Below, one piece after another: positions 47,628-61,478 of a stretch of 64,000 nucleotides of DNA (positions are counted from its first letter, which is position 1; the number at the start of each line of letters is the position of its first letter). This stretch comes from Phycisphaerae bacterium (GTDB lineage: Bacteria; Planctomycetota; Phycisphaerae; UBA1845; UTPLA1). Location of the stretch: positions 1 to 64,000 of the forward strand of contig JAHBXN010000003.1 of the NCBI GenBank assembly GCA_019636475.1. The letters run 5' to 3'. A model generated the notes under the pieces. That model worked only from the letters and a program-made list of their open reading frames with translations. It searched no databases and was not told the origin of the DNA. The translations under genes and the position numbers were made by a program.

Positions 47628-48617
47628 TCAGAAGTACCGGTTCAATGCAACCATGTAGTTGGCCCGCTCGAAGGCCGCCGGGTCGGGACAGGATTTCTGG
47701 CTCATGCTCCCCTTCATTTCTTCGATCGACTGATAATCGTGCTCGTTCATCCATTCGCGCATGTTCGCGAGAATTTCCGCGATTTCCCCGATTCCACGCT
47801 TAAGCAGGACCGAGCAGAGCTGGACAATGTCAGCGCCGGCCATGGTGAGCTTGAGCACGTCGATGGCGGTATGCACGCCAGTCGTTGCCGCGAGGTTCGC
47901 GCGAATTCGTCCATTCAGAATGGCGACCCATCGCAGCGGCAGGCGAATCGCTGACGGTGCGGAAAGCTGTAAGTTGGGCACGACGCTGAGTGACTCCAGA
48001 TCGAAATCCGGTTGATAGAAGCGGTTGAAGAGGACAAGGCCGTTCGCCCCGGCCTCGTCGAGGCGCTGGGCCATCCAGGCCATTGAACTGAAATAGGGAG
48101 AGAGCTTCATTGCCACCGGGATATTTACAGCCGATTTCACCGCACTGAGAATCTCGATGTAGCGGTTTTCGATTTCGCGGCCGGAAACGAGTGGATCGGT
48201 CGCTACCTGATAGACGTTTAGTTCGAGCGCGTCGGCCCCAGCCTGCTCGATCATCTTCGCGTAGTCGGTCCAGCCGCCGACGGTCGAGCCGTTGAGGCTG
48301 GCGATGATCGGTATATCGACGGCCTGTTTGGCAGCTGCGACGTGTGACAAATATTCATCGGGGCCGAGAATGAACTGACTGACATTCGGGAAGTAATGCG
48401 TCGCTTCGGCGTAACTCTCCGTACCGAAGTTGAGATGGTGGTCCAACTCACGGGCCTCGTGACTGATCTGTTCCTCGAACAGTGAATACATGACAACGGC
48501 GGCGGCGCCGGCATCCTCAAGCCTGCGAATCGCCCCGACTTCGCGGGAGAGCGGGCTCGCCGACGGCACCAGCGGATTACCGAGTTTCAAACCCATGTAA
48601 GTTGTCGAAAGGTCCAT
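47628..48617 (-). CDS. Dihydroorotate dehydrogenase-like flavoprotein
   Basis: 329 residues, a TIM-barrel of the class 1 DHOD superfamily: GLKLGNPLVPSASPLS at the start, VMYSLFEEQI, the phosphate/FMN segment ASLNGSTVGGW, and MKLSPYF. It lies 48 bases after nifJ. The DHOD-like plus NifJ pairing recurs in many anaerobes, where the flavoprotein is thought to have a redox role distinct from pyrimidine synthesis. True dihydroorotate oxidation is possible but less likely from context. Confidence 0.85.
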   Translation of the reverse strand: MDLSTTYMGLKLGNPLVPSASPLSREVGAIRRLEDAGAAAVVMYSLFEEQISHEARELDHHLNFGTESYAEATHYFPNVSQFILGPDEYLSHVAAAKQAVDIPIIASLNGSTVGGWTDYAKMIEQAGADALELNVYQVATDPLVSGREIENRYIEILSAVKSAVNIPVAMKLSPYFSSMAWMAQRLDEAGANGLVLFNRFYQPDFDLESLSVVPNLQLSAPSAIRLPLRWVAILNGRIRANLAATTGVHTAIDVLKLTMAGADIVQLCSVLLKRGIGEIAEILANMREWMNEHDYQSIEEMKGSMSQKSCPDPAAFERANYMVALNRYF

Positions 48618-48665
48618 CGGACTTCTCCGTTCCGGCAGCTGTGCGGACTTTCACCGGTTGGTCTA

Positions 48666-52301
<3,636 letters not shown>

Positions 52302-52582
52302 CCGTTTCGCTCCCTCTGCACGACGCCACAGTCGATTGGCGGCCCCTGACGATTCGCGGTTGACTCGAAACGAATCTCAAGGTTGCATCACCGGGCGAAT
52401 ACGTCGTGCGATACCTCAGGGAGCAATCCACGTTCCGCGCGTAGGAGAGGTCCGGGAATTCTTCGGCGGGCTTGTTCGAAGGGCAGTGAGTGCTTCGTTG
52501 ATGCTCCGGTGGCGCTTTGGGCAGACGTTCGTAACGGCTGAATCCTGATGGTGATGCGGATGCCGCCCCAAAGTTTTGCGGA

Positions 52583-54421
52583 TTATTCCGCAGCAGAGAA
52601 GGCTGTGGGAGACGTTTGGAAGATTTCGAATTGTTCGTTCCGGAACACGGTTGCGAGGTGGTCAAGCTGCCCGCGATGACGGCGTCGGTCGATTACGAAA
52701 TAGCGGATGCCGAATTCTTCTGTGAGTGATTCGACGCGTGCTGAGTCGGCTTCGGCGTACTTTTGGATGGCGTCGGGAAAATCTGCCACTGATCCGCCGG
52801 CCTGTCGGTCCTGTCGCCGCTTCCATTCAAGCTGGTGTGTAGGTGTCAGGGGAAAGCACTTGAAGTCGATGATGACCGATCGGCCGGTGGCCAGTCGAAA
52901 ATGAAACAGGTCGGGGGGCACGGCGAAGGTGGCGTGTTCCGGCGTGGACGAGCGCACCCAGTCATAGAGCGCGGCTTCCTGTTGCGGCACGCGTCGCGTG
53001 AACATGTCCTGTCGCCAGAGTCCGGATCGTACGCCGAGCAGGGCAATGACGAAAAGCACAGCCCACGTGGCAATTGACGGAATCCACCGTTGGAGCTTTC
53101 CGCCTCGTATTGGGAATAGATTCGGCGTGGAGTCGATCATCCAGAGGGCCAGGCTCAACGCGGTAAGGCTCGCGATCAGCACGATGGCGCGGCGGTCCAT
53201 TTCCGTCAAAGCCAGCAGTGTGATCACCGCGAGAATCGCGGGAAGCCCCTGCAACGGCCTCTGGGGGCCGGCTGCGACGAGCATTCCGATGCAGACATAT
53301 GCGGCGATCGTCAGGTAGGGTGCGAATCGCCATGGAAAAACTGAGTTCGCAAAGTCGTTGCCGAACAGGATGATCGCGGCCGCACCGCATGCAACCACCA
53401 CGGCGACGGCTGCGGCAACACGCCGGGCATTTGCGTTCACGCGGCGGCGAATCAGCGTCCACGCGAGACCCGCCGCCGCTATCACGAGAAAGTAGTCGGT
53501 CCATTGCCTTGCAGGCCATGTTGAAGGTGCGTAATGCAGTGGGGCATAGATGCGAAAAAACGTATCCTTTGCCACTGCCGAAGGCGATGGATCGATCAGG
53601 ATTCGATAAAACATGTCGAGATGCGGGACCCAAGCAAGCACCCACGGTCCGAGAAGATGAGCTGCGACGAGAAGCCTTGCGCGCCGTTCGCTTGTCAGTT
53701 TCGGACGCGGCAATGCCGCGAGCGCGGCATAGATGACCCAAACCGGTCCGAGCAGCACCAGGTAGTTCGCATGTGCGGCGCAACCCACGGCCGCAACAAT
53801 TCCACTCGCGAGTGTGCGCCCGTAAATCAACAGCACAAACGCAATCAAGACCATCACGCCCGCAAACACTGATGGCACGAAGTAGGGCAAAAGCAGGTTG
53901 CTGTGCCCCGGTCCATCCGATGGCATAAACGCGAACATTGCGAGAATTGCGGCATAGGCGATGAGCGGTCTTGGAGAGAACCTTGCGGCGAGAAAATAAA
54001 TCGCCAGGGCTGCTGCAGTCGACGCGAGGCCGTTCAGAAGTCCGAGCGCGATGTTCAGGATGCCCGTGTTCTGGAGGGAACAGACAAGCCACCCGAAAAG
54101 CCCATGATGTTCTGGCGTTTGGGTTGTGAACCAGTCATTTGCCAAGAAATTGTTATCAGCCGCATGCATACCATGCAGCAGGTACTGCGCATGATTGCTG
54201 ATTCCAACCTGCATTCCACAGTGCATCGCGAAGCCTACAGCAAGGCCGATAACGACCAAGGCGTTGATGCACATTTGCGATGATTTCGAGAGAGCCACGG
54301 CGCGCTGTTCGTCGCTTGCTGTTACCCGTGCACCTTGCTGGTCTTGGCGCGAGCACCCGCCGGGCACGTCGGATTGCACGACTGGTGAGCGGCAGAGCGG
54401 ATTGGCGGCATGAGTTGGCAT
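52583..54421 (-). CDS. Large multi-pass membrane protein, GT-C-like
   Basis: 612 residues with about 11 membrane helices and a C-terminal soluble domain (about 490-610). The first extracytoplasmic loop has HGMHAADNNFLANDWFTTQTPEHHG, similar to uncharacterised planctomycete membrane proteins (possibly DUF6798). The soluble domain ends RYFVIDRRRHRG. No known catalytic motif is certain; a sugar-transfer role is only inference. The N terminus is uncertain: ATG at 54421 gives a 48-residue hydrophilic head, and the ATG at residue 49 would begin just before the first helix. It is likely transcribed alone. Confidence 0.65.
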   Translation of the reverse strand: MPTHAANPLCRSPVVQSDVPGGCSRQDQQGARVTASDEQRAVALSKSSQMCINALVVIGLAVGFAMHCGMQVGISNHAQYLLHGMHAADNNFLANDWFTTQTPEHHGLFGWLVCSLQNTGILNIALGLLNGLASTAAALAIYFLAARFSPRPLIAYAAILAMFAFMPSDGPGHSNLLLPYFVPSVFAGVMVLIAFVLLIYGRTLASGIVAAVGCAAHANYLVLLGPVWVIYAALAALPRPKLTSERRARLLVAAHLLGPWVLAWVPHLDMFYRILIDPSPSAVAKDTFFRIYAPLHYAPSTWPARQWTDYFLVIAAAGLAWTLIRRRVNANARRVAAAVAVVVACGAAAIILFGNDFANSVFPWRFAPYLTIAAYVCIGMLVAAGPQRPLQGLPAILAVITLLALTEMDRRAIVLIASLTALSLALWMIDSTPNLFPIRGGKLQRWIPSIATWAVLFVIALLGVRSGLWRQDMFTRRVPQQEAALYDWVRSSTPEHATFAVPPDLFHFRLATGRSVIIDFKCFPLTPTHQLEWKRRQDRQAGGSVADFPDAIQKYAEADSARVESLTEEFGIRYFVIDRRRHRGQLDHLATVFRNEQFEIFQTSPTAFSAAE

Positions 54422-54682
54422 CCGGTGGATCGAACCTTGCGCGAACGCTCCGATGGGAAGTCGCCATGAAACGACATCGTTGGCGTGCGGACGAGCTTTC
54501 GTGATGATCGGCTATCGCGTCAGTCGGCGTTGGGATCATTGCGGCCTCTGTCGCTTTGTCGGACGTTGCGGGATAGCGAGAAAATCGGACGTGGAAATGC
54601 CGGTCTGAGAATTGATAATATCGAGGGGCGCGTGCGAATCTGATCTGATCGGCCTGGGTTCGCAGCCTGCGGGGGGCTTGAT

Positions 54683-55306
54683 ATGAAGCAGGATCGATCG
54701 ACGGCAACAACTGTGCTGGTGTCGCTTCTGGCAGCCGGTGTCTATCCGCTGTTCCTGGTGTTGTCGACGCTCTATGTGTTACCCCTGTCACTCTGGAATC
54801 AACTCTTTGCAGATCGATGCACCTCGCTCGCCAGCGTCCGATCACGGGTGATTCACCGATCGCGCTGGTTCGTGCTCATCGATGTGATCGCGACAATCGT
54901 GACGTACATTGTGGCCGATCTGTTCCGCTGCGGTTTGTGGATGGGATGCGGTTGGCCGGAAAATGTGCCGGGCCATGGCAGTACCCAAAACATCCATCTG
55001 TTGATGCTGGGATTTCTGGTGTTCGCTTGGCCGTCGATCCTGTATTGGCTGGGTTGGTATCGCCCGCGACGTCGTACCATCACTTGGCGGATGCGGAACA
55101 CGGTCGCTGCTGCTGGCATTTTGACATTGCTGATGTCGGCTGTTGCACTGGCGTCGTTTCGTGAGATTTATCCTCGCGCTCAGATCGGGCTGATGGTGGG
55201 ATTATTGCCGATCATCACGGCCGTGATTCGCTTGATCGTTGAGTCACTGGAGCAGTTTGTCACTCGGCGGCATCGCGATCCGAATCGTCTTGATCCGGCC
55301 TGGTGA
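54683..55306 (+). CDS. Hypothetical membrane protein
   Basis: 207 residues with about five hydrophobic helices, a Trp/Gly/Cys-rich loop (FRCGLWMGCGWPENVPGHGST) and a basic C terminus. I recognise no family. The ATG at 54683 follows GGGGGG. It is convergent with the beta-helix lipoprotein gene and divergent from the large membrane protein gene. Confidence 0.65.
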   Translation: MKQDRSTATTVLVSLLAAGVYPLFLVLSTLYVLPLSLWNQLFADRCTSLASVRSRVIHRSRWFVLIDVIATIVTYIVADLFRCGLWMGCGWPENVPGHGSTQNIHLLMLGFLVFAWPSILYWLGWYRPRRRTITWRMRNTVAAAGILTLLMSAVALASFREIYPRAQIGLMVGLLPIITAVIRLIVESLEQFVTRRHRDPNRLDPAW

Positions 55307-55403
55307 GCCGGTGCGTTACGCTCCGACAATGGTTTGTCGCCGATCGGCCAGATCATTGATATGTCGAGCGACGCAAGAGTAACACGGAAGTAGCACCATC
55401 CTT

Positions 55404-57569
55404 TTACTCAATAGCCCCAATGGTCCACGCGCCATTTTTTGGCCGGTCGTTGCCGTCGTAGTCGGTGAGCAATTCGCTCTGGTCCAGTCTAGAGAGATTG
55501 TCACCCGCGCCGCGAAGTGGTGAATCAACTCTCGGGGTCAAGTCGATTATCTCGCGGAAATCCGCCGGCCATTCTCTGGCAAGGGGCACCTTGGTCCGGT
55601 CCGTCTCCATCCGCGCGAACATCGGATCAGCGAGCAGGCTGTGCGAATCCGCGCCGGTCGCCTTCGGCCCATTGAGTTCGTCGTCGCCGCCGGGCTCGCC
55701 GCGCGACCAGTAGTCGCTCCAGTCTTTCACGTTCCGCCATCGGTAATCCTGATATCGAAACAGGGTGGCGCCCGGATCACCGAAAGAGTAGTACAAGTTG
55801 TGATCGCCATAGAAGCTTCGATTCTGCAGGTAGGGCTTGCCGTTCTGCTGAAGCATCCACATGACACCCCCGTCGAGGGTGGCAATCACGCAATTTCGAA
55901 ATTCGGCCGTGCATGCCATGTATGGCGGAATGTGTCGTTCGCCGTTGCCGAAGGGGCCGCCTGACTTTGTTTGCGTCTCATCGCGCATCGCGAGGATGGT
56001 GCAGTTCAGCAATCGGATGTTGGCGTTTTCTCGCCAGATCACGACGCCGCTTCCGCCATTCCTCGGACCGATGCCGATGCAGTTGGTCAACAGGTGGCTG
56101 TTCATTGCATTGGTCTTTCGGCCGGGAGGGTCATCGAAGACCATGCCGCGAAGGTAGTACTGTGCGGAAGTATTGCCGTATGAGACGCAGCGATCGAGCA
56201 CGAAATTGCCGGAGCCTTTGAGGGCGAAGCCGTAGTTTGCATTGTTCCAGCATCGTGTGCGGCGAATGGTGACATTGTGCACGCCGCCTTGCGTCACCAT
56301 GCCGTTGATCTTGTTCTTTGCAGTGTTGTCGTGAAGCAGGCAGTCTTCTATCAGGATATCGTGACTGGCGGACCGTGGCGTCTCCAGATCGTCGACGTTA
56401 TTAGAGAAGTCCATCGCTCCTTCGGTCCCGTTGCATCCATGGAAATCGCATCGCCGGATCGTGATGTGCGCAACGCCGCCGCGCCGGGCGGCAATGACGG
56501 ATGCACAATCCCAAGCCTCGACATCTTCAATAGTAATATGGTGAGGCTTCGGCGCACCGGGGTGTCCCGGAAATGCGAACCGCCAGATGTGCGCCGCTCC
56601 GTGCGCTTTGAAGTTTCGAAACACATAATGGCCGTGATCCGGCCGAGAGAGCGGCGACTTTGGTGTAAAATCGAAGACCCAGCGCGCTGTCGAGCCGGTG
56701 GTGAGAACGACATTGTCGCCCTTGCGACCCTCGATGGTGATCGGGGCTTCGGGCCGGCCGCCGTGGGTAAAACGAATCTCGCTTTCCTTGTAGGTTCCCG
56801 CAGTCAGGACGATGGTATCGCCGGGACGGGCGATCTGTGCGGCGCGTGCGATTGTTCGCATCGGCATGGCTTCGGTTCCTGGGTTCATGTCAGAGCCCCT
56901 GTCCGGAAGCGGTGAGACGAAGATCATGCCATCGGAGTTGCGACCTCGAACGGTGATGGTCAATGTGCTGGTTGCGGTCGCGCCGACATCATCTGTGACC
57001 TGAAGCGTGAAGGAGTGCAGGCCGACCGGCAGTGAGACCTCTCGCGATGGGGATCTACCCAGTTCGCGGCCGTCCATCGTCCAGAGATATTCGACGATTT
57101 CACCGTCGCCATCGCTGCTATCGCGCCCGTCCAGGGTAACGACCGCGGTAACCGAGTCGGGATCCAGATCGACAGCGCGGCTTTCACCGGCTCGTGCGAC
57201 CGGCGCCAGATTGCAGCCATTTGTTTCCCGATCCGGCGACGCCGTGAAGATCAAATCGCTTCGGCCCGGTGAGTCGTCCGTGAACGAGACTGTCCGCGGC
57301 TCAAACACCGCACACTTTCGCGAAGGCGTGATTCTTCCGCGCCATGTCACGGGCATGGGAAGTGAGAATCGCCCCAGAGAGTCCGTGACAGCCGTTCGTC
57401 CTCCCGGCTCCGCGATCACCACGACACCCGCCATCGGCGTTCCATGATGGTTGAAGATTCGGCCGTCGATTGCCTGAAGCACGGACTGTCGACCGGCCTG
57501 CCGCACGTTTCGCCGGGCATTGTTTGCGCAGGCGGAAACCAGCGTCAGGCATGAAAGTAGCGCAATCAT
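55404..57569 (-). CDS. Lipoprotein with regulatory, PKD and right-handed beta-helix domains
   Basis: About 721 residues. A lipoprotein signal with lipobox LVSAC is at the N terminus. Residues about 35-95 form a carboxypeptidase-regulatory-like sandwich, residues about 125-215 a PKD domain (DGRDSSDGDGEIVEYLWTMDG), and residues about 225-640 a right-handed parallel beta-helix (RTIARAAQIARPGDTIVLTAGTY, then repeated CxxxxN turns). This architecture occurs in secreted polysaccharide lyases, epimerases and adhesins; catalytic residues could not be identified. The ATG at 57569 is chosen for the lipobox and to avoid most of the overlap with the glycosyltransferase gene; the frame reaches 57647. It closes the surface glycan operon. 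Confidence 0.82.
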   Translation of the reverse strand: MIALLSCLTLVSACANNARRNVRQAGRQSVLQAIDGRIFNHHGTPMAGVVVIAEPGGRTAVTDSLGRFSLPMPVTWRGRITPSRKCAVFEPRTVSFTDDSPGRSDLIFTASPDRETNGCNLAPVARAGESRAVDLDPDSVTAVVTLDGRDSSDGDGEIVEYLWTMDGRELGRSPSREVSLPVGLHSFTLQVTDDVGATATSTLTITVRGRNSDGMIFVSPLPDRGSDMNPGTEAMPMRTIARAAQIARPGDTIVLTAGTYKESEIRFTHGGRPEAPITIEGRKGDNVVLTTGSTARWVFDFTPKSPLSRPDHGHYVFRNFKAHGAAHIWRFAFPGHPGAPKPHHITIEDVEAWDCASVIAARRGGVAHITIRRCDFHGCNGTEGAMDFSNNVDDLETPRSASHDILIEDCLLHDNTAKNKINGMVTQGGVHNVTIRRTRCWNNANYGFALKGSGNFVLDRCVSYGNTSAQYYLRGMVFDDPPGRKTNAMNSHLLTNCIGIGPRNGGSGVVIWRENANIRLLNCTILAMRDETQTKSGGPFGNGERHIPPYMACTAEFRNCVIATLDGGVMWMLQQNGKPYLQNRSFYGDHNLYYSFGDPGATLFRYQDYRWRNVKDWSDYWSRGEPGGDDELNGPKATGADSHSLLADPMFARMETDRTKVPLAREWPADFREIIDLTPRVDSPLRGAGDNLSRLDQSELLTDYDGNDRPKNGAWTIGAIE

Positions 57570-57600
57570 GACGCGTGCACGGCGATTCCGTCCGAAGGCG

Positions 57601-58764
57601 TCAGGCTGGCAGCGCGACAAGCTCGTCCAGCAGGCTTTCATAGGCATCTCCCACGGCGCAGATCGTGTGATGTTGCTCGAAGTGTCGTCGCGCGTTGGAC
57701 GAACACTGTCTCCAGTACGACTCGTCCGTCAGCAGCCGCTGGATCTCGCGGCTGAGTTGATCGACCCCCGATGCAACCGCGCCCAGCGCCTCCGTCTTGA
57801 TGACGCCATCGGGATCAAAAGTGCTGACGACCGGCAGGCCACCCGACCATGCCTCGAGGAATGTGTTTGGAAACCCTTCAACTTCGCTTGTGCAAAGGAG
57901 GGCGGCTGCTTCATCGAGGAATGTCTGTACCAACTCGCGAGACTGAACACCATTGAATTTCACGTTCGGCGGCATCGGGTATTCAGCAGCGGTGTCCAGA
58001 CTGCGGCAATAACGCTCGGCGTCCGCCAAATCGCCTCCCAGTACATTGAATTGGACATCCGGACATCGCTGCGCAACTTGAAGCAGCCAATCAAGCCGTT
58101 TCGCTCGCGTGAATCGCGCGGCCCAGACTATTCGGCGGCGGCTTAATCGATCTGACAAGTCTGCTGCATCACTAACGCATTGGCGATCGGCGGCGCAGCT
58201 ACGAATGATGCGTGCATTCACACCGAAGTGCTTCTGCAACGCCTCCACCTGGGCGGCAGTCTGCGCGACAACCACATCCGCCCGGCGAAGGCCATAGCCT
58301 TGCAGCCACCGCTCCCGGCGATTGAGACGACATCGAAGCGATTTGAAGCAGTCGCGATCATTGGCCAGCGCCGCGATCATTGGTCTGCCGTGCCATCGGC
58401 ACCACATCGCGACCTGTCCGGTTTCAACACCGCCGGTTCGCTGATAGTAAACGGCCGCGTTGGCGCGGTTCATCGCGGCGCACAGACTGGTCCATCGCGG
58501 CTTGATGAATCGCAGCCCCGGCAATCCTTGCGAACGGGAGCACATGAAAAAGACGTGGATGCCGTCGATCTCTTCGCCATCGCGTTGTCCGTGGTTGTGC
58601 GTGATGAACGCAATTCGCCGTCCGCGCCGGGCCAACTCGCGCGCGATGTGCGTCTGCTGCACTTCGGCACCACCGATGTGGCGCGATTCATTTTTCCCGG
58701 AGAGCGCCGGGTAAGCGTTGGGTGCGACAAAGCACATGTCGAATTGTGGTGTTCGAAGTCTCAT
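57601..58764 (-). CDS. GT4-family glycosyltransferase
   Basis: 387 residues of the GT-B fold. GGAEVQQTHIARELARRG binds the acceptor side, and the C-terminal domain has ARFTRAKRLDWLL and the EVEGFPNTFLEAWSGGLPVVST nucleotide-sugar site with its spaced Glu residues. It transfers a sugar from a nucleotide donor to a lipid-linked or surface glycan. The sugar cannot be told. It lies 64 bases after the flippase gene and overlaps the lipoprotein gene's open frame, in the glycan operon. Confidence 0.9.
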   Translation of the reverse strand: MRLRTPQFDMCFVAPNAYPALSGKNESRHIGGAEVQQTHIARELARRGRRIAFITHNHGQRDGEEIDGIHVFFMCSRSQGLPGLRFIKPRWTSLCAAMNRANAAVYYQRTGGVETGQVAMWCRWHGRPMIAALANDRDCFKSLRCRLNRRERWLQGYGLRRADVVVAQTAAQVEALQKHFGVNARIIRSCAADRQCVSDAADLSDRLSRRRIVWAARFTRAKRLDWLLQVAQRCPDVQFNVLGGDLADAERYCRSLDTAAEYPMPPNVKFNGVQSRELVQTFLDEAAALLCTSEVEGFPNTFLEAWSGGLPVVSTFDPDGVIKTEALGAVASGVDQLSREIQRLLTDESYWRQCSSNARRHFEQHHTICAVGDAYESLLDELVALPA

Positions 58765-58828
58765 TTCGGTGTTCAGTCGTTTGGCATCGTGACGTACTCC
58801 AGCGAGCGCGGCCGATGCGGCGGACGGA

Positions 58829-60517
58829 TTACCTCACACGGTCCGGATGAACGATCCCTTTCGCGGGTCCGGCGATCGGCTGATCTTCTCGCGGCCATCG
58901 CTTCCAGCTTCCTGGAAACAGATTGCTCACCTGCTTCACGACTCGCTCGCGAAGACCGGACGGCAGCACCGCGAACCAGTAGACCGGCCCCATGACCAGA
59001 ACCATCGATCCGAGACCGATGCCGAGCGATATCCAATCAGATCGAGGCGACACGATACGGGCGAGGAGCAACACGGCGAAGCAAGGAATCGAGGCGAGCA
59101 GAGGTCCTGGCAGTGATTCCCGAACATATCGGCTGACCTTCAGATTCAAACAGCGGCACGCATGCAGCGGAACCCAAACGCCGTTGCTCAAAGCCAGAGG
59201 AATCGATACTGCCAGCGCGCCCCCGATGATTCCCATCCTGAGCGGTCCCATGAGCACGACGCCCAGAAGAATACTGAGTATGAGCCCCGCAATCTCGTAA
59301 ACCGAGGCCCGGCCGTGTCGATTGATTCCCATCAGGATGGAGTATGCGCTTTGCTGGGGCACAAGCAGCGCGTGACTGATGGTGAAGATCGCGAGGGCCG
59401 CGGGTGACACATAATCCGCGCCCATCCAAACGGTCATTAGAGGCGTCCCCATGACAAGCAACAGCGCAATCATCGGCAAGGTCAGGTACAGACCATACTT
59501 GGTGGAGAGGATCAGAAGCCGTTGAAGCGCTTCGTCGTTTCTGCTGGCGTCGAGGGAACTGCTCTTGGGGATGAAGACCTGCGCATACTGGTTCATGAAC
59601 TTCATTGCGTGGCTTACCGGTGATCGCTGGCGCGCGAAGATCGCCAATACGGACGGTCCCAGAAAATAGGTCATCAAAAGGCTGTTGAACTGATAGGTTC
59701 CTCCACGGCAGAGATTCCGAACCACGGTCTTACCGCCGAAAGAAAGCATTTCCTTCGTCGAGGCCCATCGGCAGTTTCGAACTGAGATCGACAATGTCGG
59801 AATGAGCCGTTTCGCCGCGATGTATTTTGAGAAATCTCCGATCAGTTCGGTCGCAAGGACGGCGGCGGCGAGCCATGCCAGCGACAACTTCGCGTTCAGC
59901 AGCGCCACCCCGGCAACGAGCAGGCCGATGTCGCGCGCGCCGCGCGCCAGATTCAGCATATCGAATCGTTCACTGCCGGTAATGACCCCGTTGAAAACGC
60001 CGCCAGGCAAGGACAAGGCCGCGCTGGCCGACAGGAGGAAGATGACCCATCGCGCCTCCGACAATACTCCCGGACTTGAGTTTGTAAGAAAGTAGGGCAC
60101 GCAATAGGCGAAGGCACCGGCCGCGACGAGTCCGATCGCGCCGCCGATCACGAGCAGCAGCAACGACGAATTCACGACCTGATTCAGCGCGTTCCAATCC
60201 TGCATTGCGCGAAATCGGGCGACATAGCGTGCGACGGCGCCGCGCGTGCCTAAAGCGAGAAGGCCGGTATAGAAGACGAGGCTCCAGCCGAGATCCCAGA
60301 CACCAAGTATTTCACGGCCGAGATGATCGCTGATCAGCCGCGGAAGGATGAAGCCCTGCGCGAGTACAATGATGTACCACGTCAGGTTGGTGAGCGTATT
60401 GCTGAATAGAGACGGCTTTCGATTCGCGATGGCCTGGACGATTCGCGCGCCGCGACCCGGCCGCGCGGGTTGCGCGGAAATCGTGGTGGGCCCGCCTGGC
60501 AGCGGCATAATCATCAC
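58829..60517 (-). CDS. Wzx-type polysaccharide flippase (MOP superfamily)
   Basis: 562 residues with 12-14 membrane helices, typical of polysaccharide flippases that move lipid-linked glycan units across the inner membrane. A hydrophilic head of about 35 residues precedes the first helix. A GTG at 60517 lies eight bases after GGAGGA, and the next ATG (60514) is nearly as good. It stands between the sulfotransferase and glycosyltransferase genes, within the operon. Confidence 0.88.
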   Translation of the reverse strand: MMIMPLPGGPTTISAQPARPGRGARIVQAIANRKPSLFSNTLTNLTWYIIVLAQGFILPRLISDHLGREILGVWDLGWSLVFYTGLLALGTRGAVARYVARFRAMQDWNALNQVVNSSLLLLVIGGAIGLVAAGAFAYCVPYFLTNSSPGVLSEARWVIFLLSASAALSLPGGVFNGVITGSERFDMLNLARGARDIGLLVAGVALLNAKLSLAWLAAAVLATELIGDFSKYIAAKRLIPTLSISVRNCRWASTKEMLSFGGKTVVRNLCRGGTYQFNSLLMTYFLGPSVLAIFARQRSPVSHAMKFMNQYAQVFIPKSSSLDASRNDEALQRLLILSTKYGLYLTLPMIALLLVMGTPLMTVWMGADYVSPAALAIFTISHALLVPQQSAYSILMGINRHGRASVYEIAGLILSILLGVVLMGPLRMGIIGGALAVSIPLALSNGVWVPLHACRCLNLKVSRYVRESLPGPLLASIPCFAVLLLARIVSPRSDWISLGIGLGSMVLVMGPVYWFAVLPSGLRERVVKQVSNLFPGSWKRWPREDQPIAGPAKGIVHPDRVR

Positions 60518-60559
60518 AGCATCGGTCCTCCAAAGCGGACGGTCGCCGGTTGTCCTCTG

Positions 60560-61462
60560 TCATTCATAGCCGTAGGCCCGGTTGAGACCGCCTGCGACAT
60601 GCTCGAACTCCAGCAGGTCCTCTGTTTCCATTTCGCGCCGCCACCGATCGTCCAGTTGAATGTCGGAGTCGTTTCGCAGCCGCATCGAGTTGCCGAGTAT
60701 GTGGTGCTCCTGTCGTCGATGGTCCGTGCCGGCTTCGTCGGGATCCAGTCCGGCAAATTCAAACACGCGTCGCATGACACTGAGTGTCCGGGTGCAGAGA
60801 TCCTCGTAGTGAACGCGGATAAATCGCTCGGGCGGCAATCGCGATGCGACCCGCTCGATCTGTTCGTGTGTCCATTGCCAATCGGTCGCGGCGGTATACG
60901 CGTCGGTGTTCTTGTTCTTGATGGTGGATGCAGTCACGCCGCGGCCGTCGCGGACGAGTTGAATGACGCGCGGCGCGTAGTCGCCGGTCGCGATGAGGTG
61001 CATCAGGCGGACGGGGTCTTTGGATCCGTCGACAAACATCGATGCATTCTGCAGATCGAGGACCGCTTCGATCGCTTCGCGATTTACGGCCGCAATCGTG
61101 GGCCATCGCTCGCGACAAACCGGCGTCACCATGATCGCGGCCGATCGAACGGCTTCAAAGACCGGTCCGCGGTTTCGCGCCCGGACCATGCGGTCGGCGA
61201 ATGGATGATCCGGGAATCTGAAGTCAGTCGGCGGCAGTCGCAGGTCAAACGGCAGTCCCTTCGATTCGACGCGGCGTTTTACGTCATTCCAGAAGCCGCA
61301 CTCGCGTAGCAGAGCGCCGCACGAACAGCGGTAGGTTTCGATATCAATGCATCCCCATTTCAGTTCGCCGATTGTGCCGATGCGCGGGTGCGCGTTGAGC
61401 AGCATGGTCAGCAGAGTCGAGCCAGAGAAACTGGGTGAGGCGATGTAAATCAGATCGATCAT
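60560..61462 (-). CDS. Sulfotransferase family protein
   Basis: 300 residues. The 5'-phosphosulfate-binding loop is PSFSGST (residues 10-16) and the 3'-phosphate-binding segment is LVRDGRGVTAS (about 172-182), the two hallmarks of PAPS-dependent sulfotransferases. A Cys-rich stretch (YRCSCGALLRECGFW) lies between. Located between Wzy and Wzx genes, it probably sulfates the surface glycan. The ATG at 61462, with GGGGGGA upstream, is preferred to the one at 61486. Confidence 0.85.
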   Translation of the reverse strand: MIDLIYIASPSFSGSTLLTMLLNAHPRIGTIGELKWGCIDIETYRCSCGALLRECGFWNDVKRRVESKGLPFDLRLPPTDFRFPDHPFADRMVRARNRGPVFEAVRSAAIMVTPVCRERWPTIAAVNREAIEAVLDLQNASMFVDGSKDPVRLMHLIATGDYAPRVIQLVRDGRGVTASTIKNKNTDAYTAATDWQWTHEQIERVASRLPPERFIRVHYEDLCTRTLSVMRRVFEFAGLDPDEAGTDHRRQEHHILGNSMRLRNDSDIQLDDRWRREMETEDLLEFEHVAGGLNRAYGYE

Positions 61463-61478
61463 TCGGAGTCCCCCCAAA

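Noticed and set aside
54427-54436. GGTTCGATCC on the minus strand, like a tRNA T-loop
   Set aside because: The flanking five bases do not pair as a T-stem and no acceptor or anticodon arms surround it.
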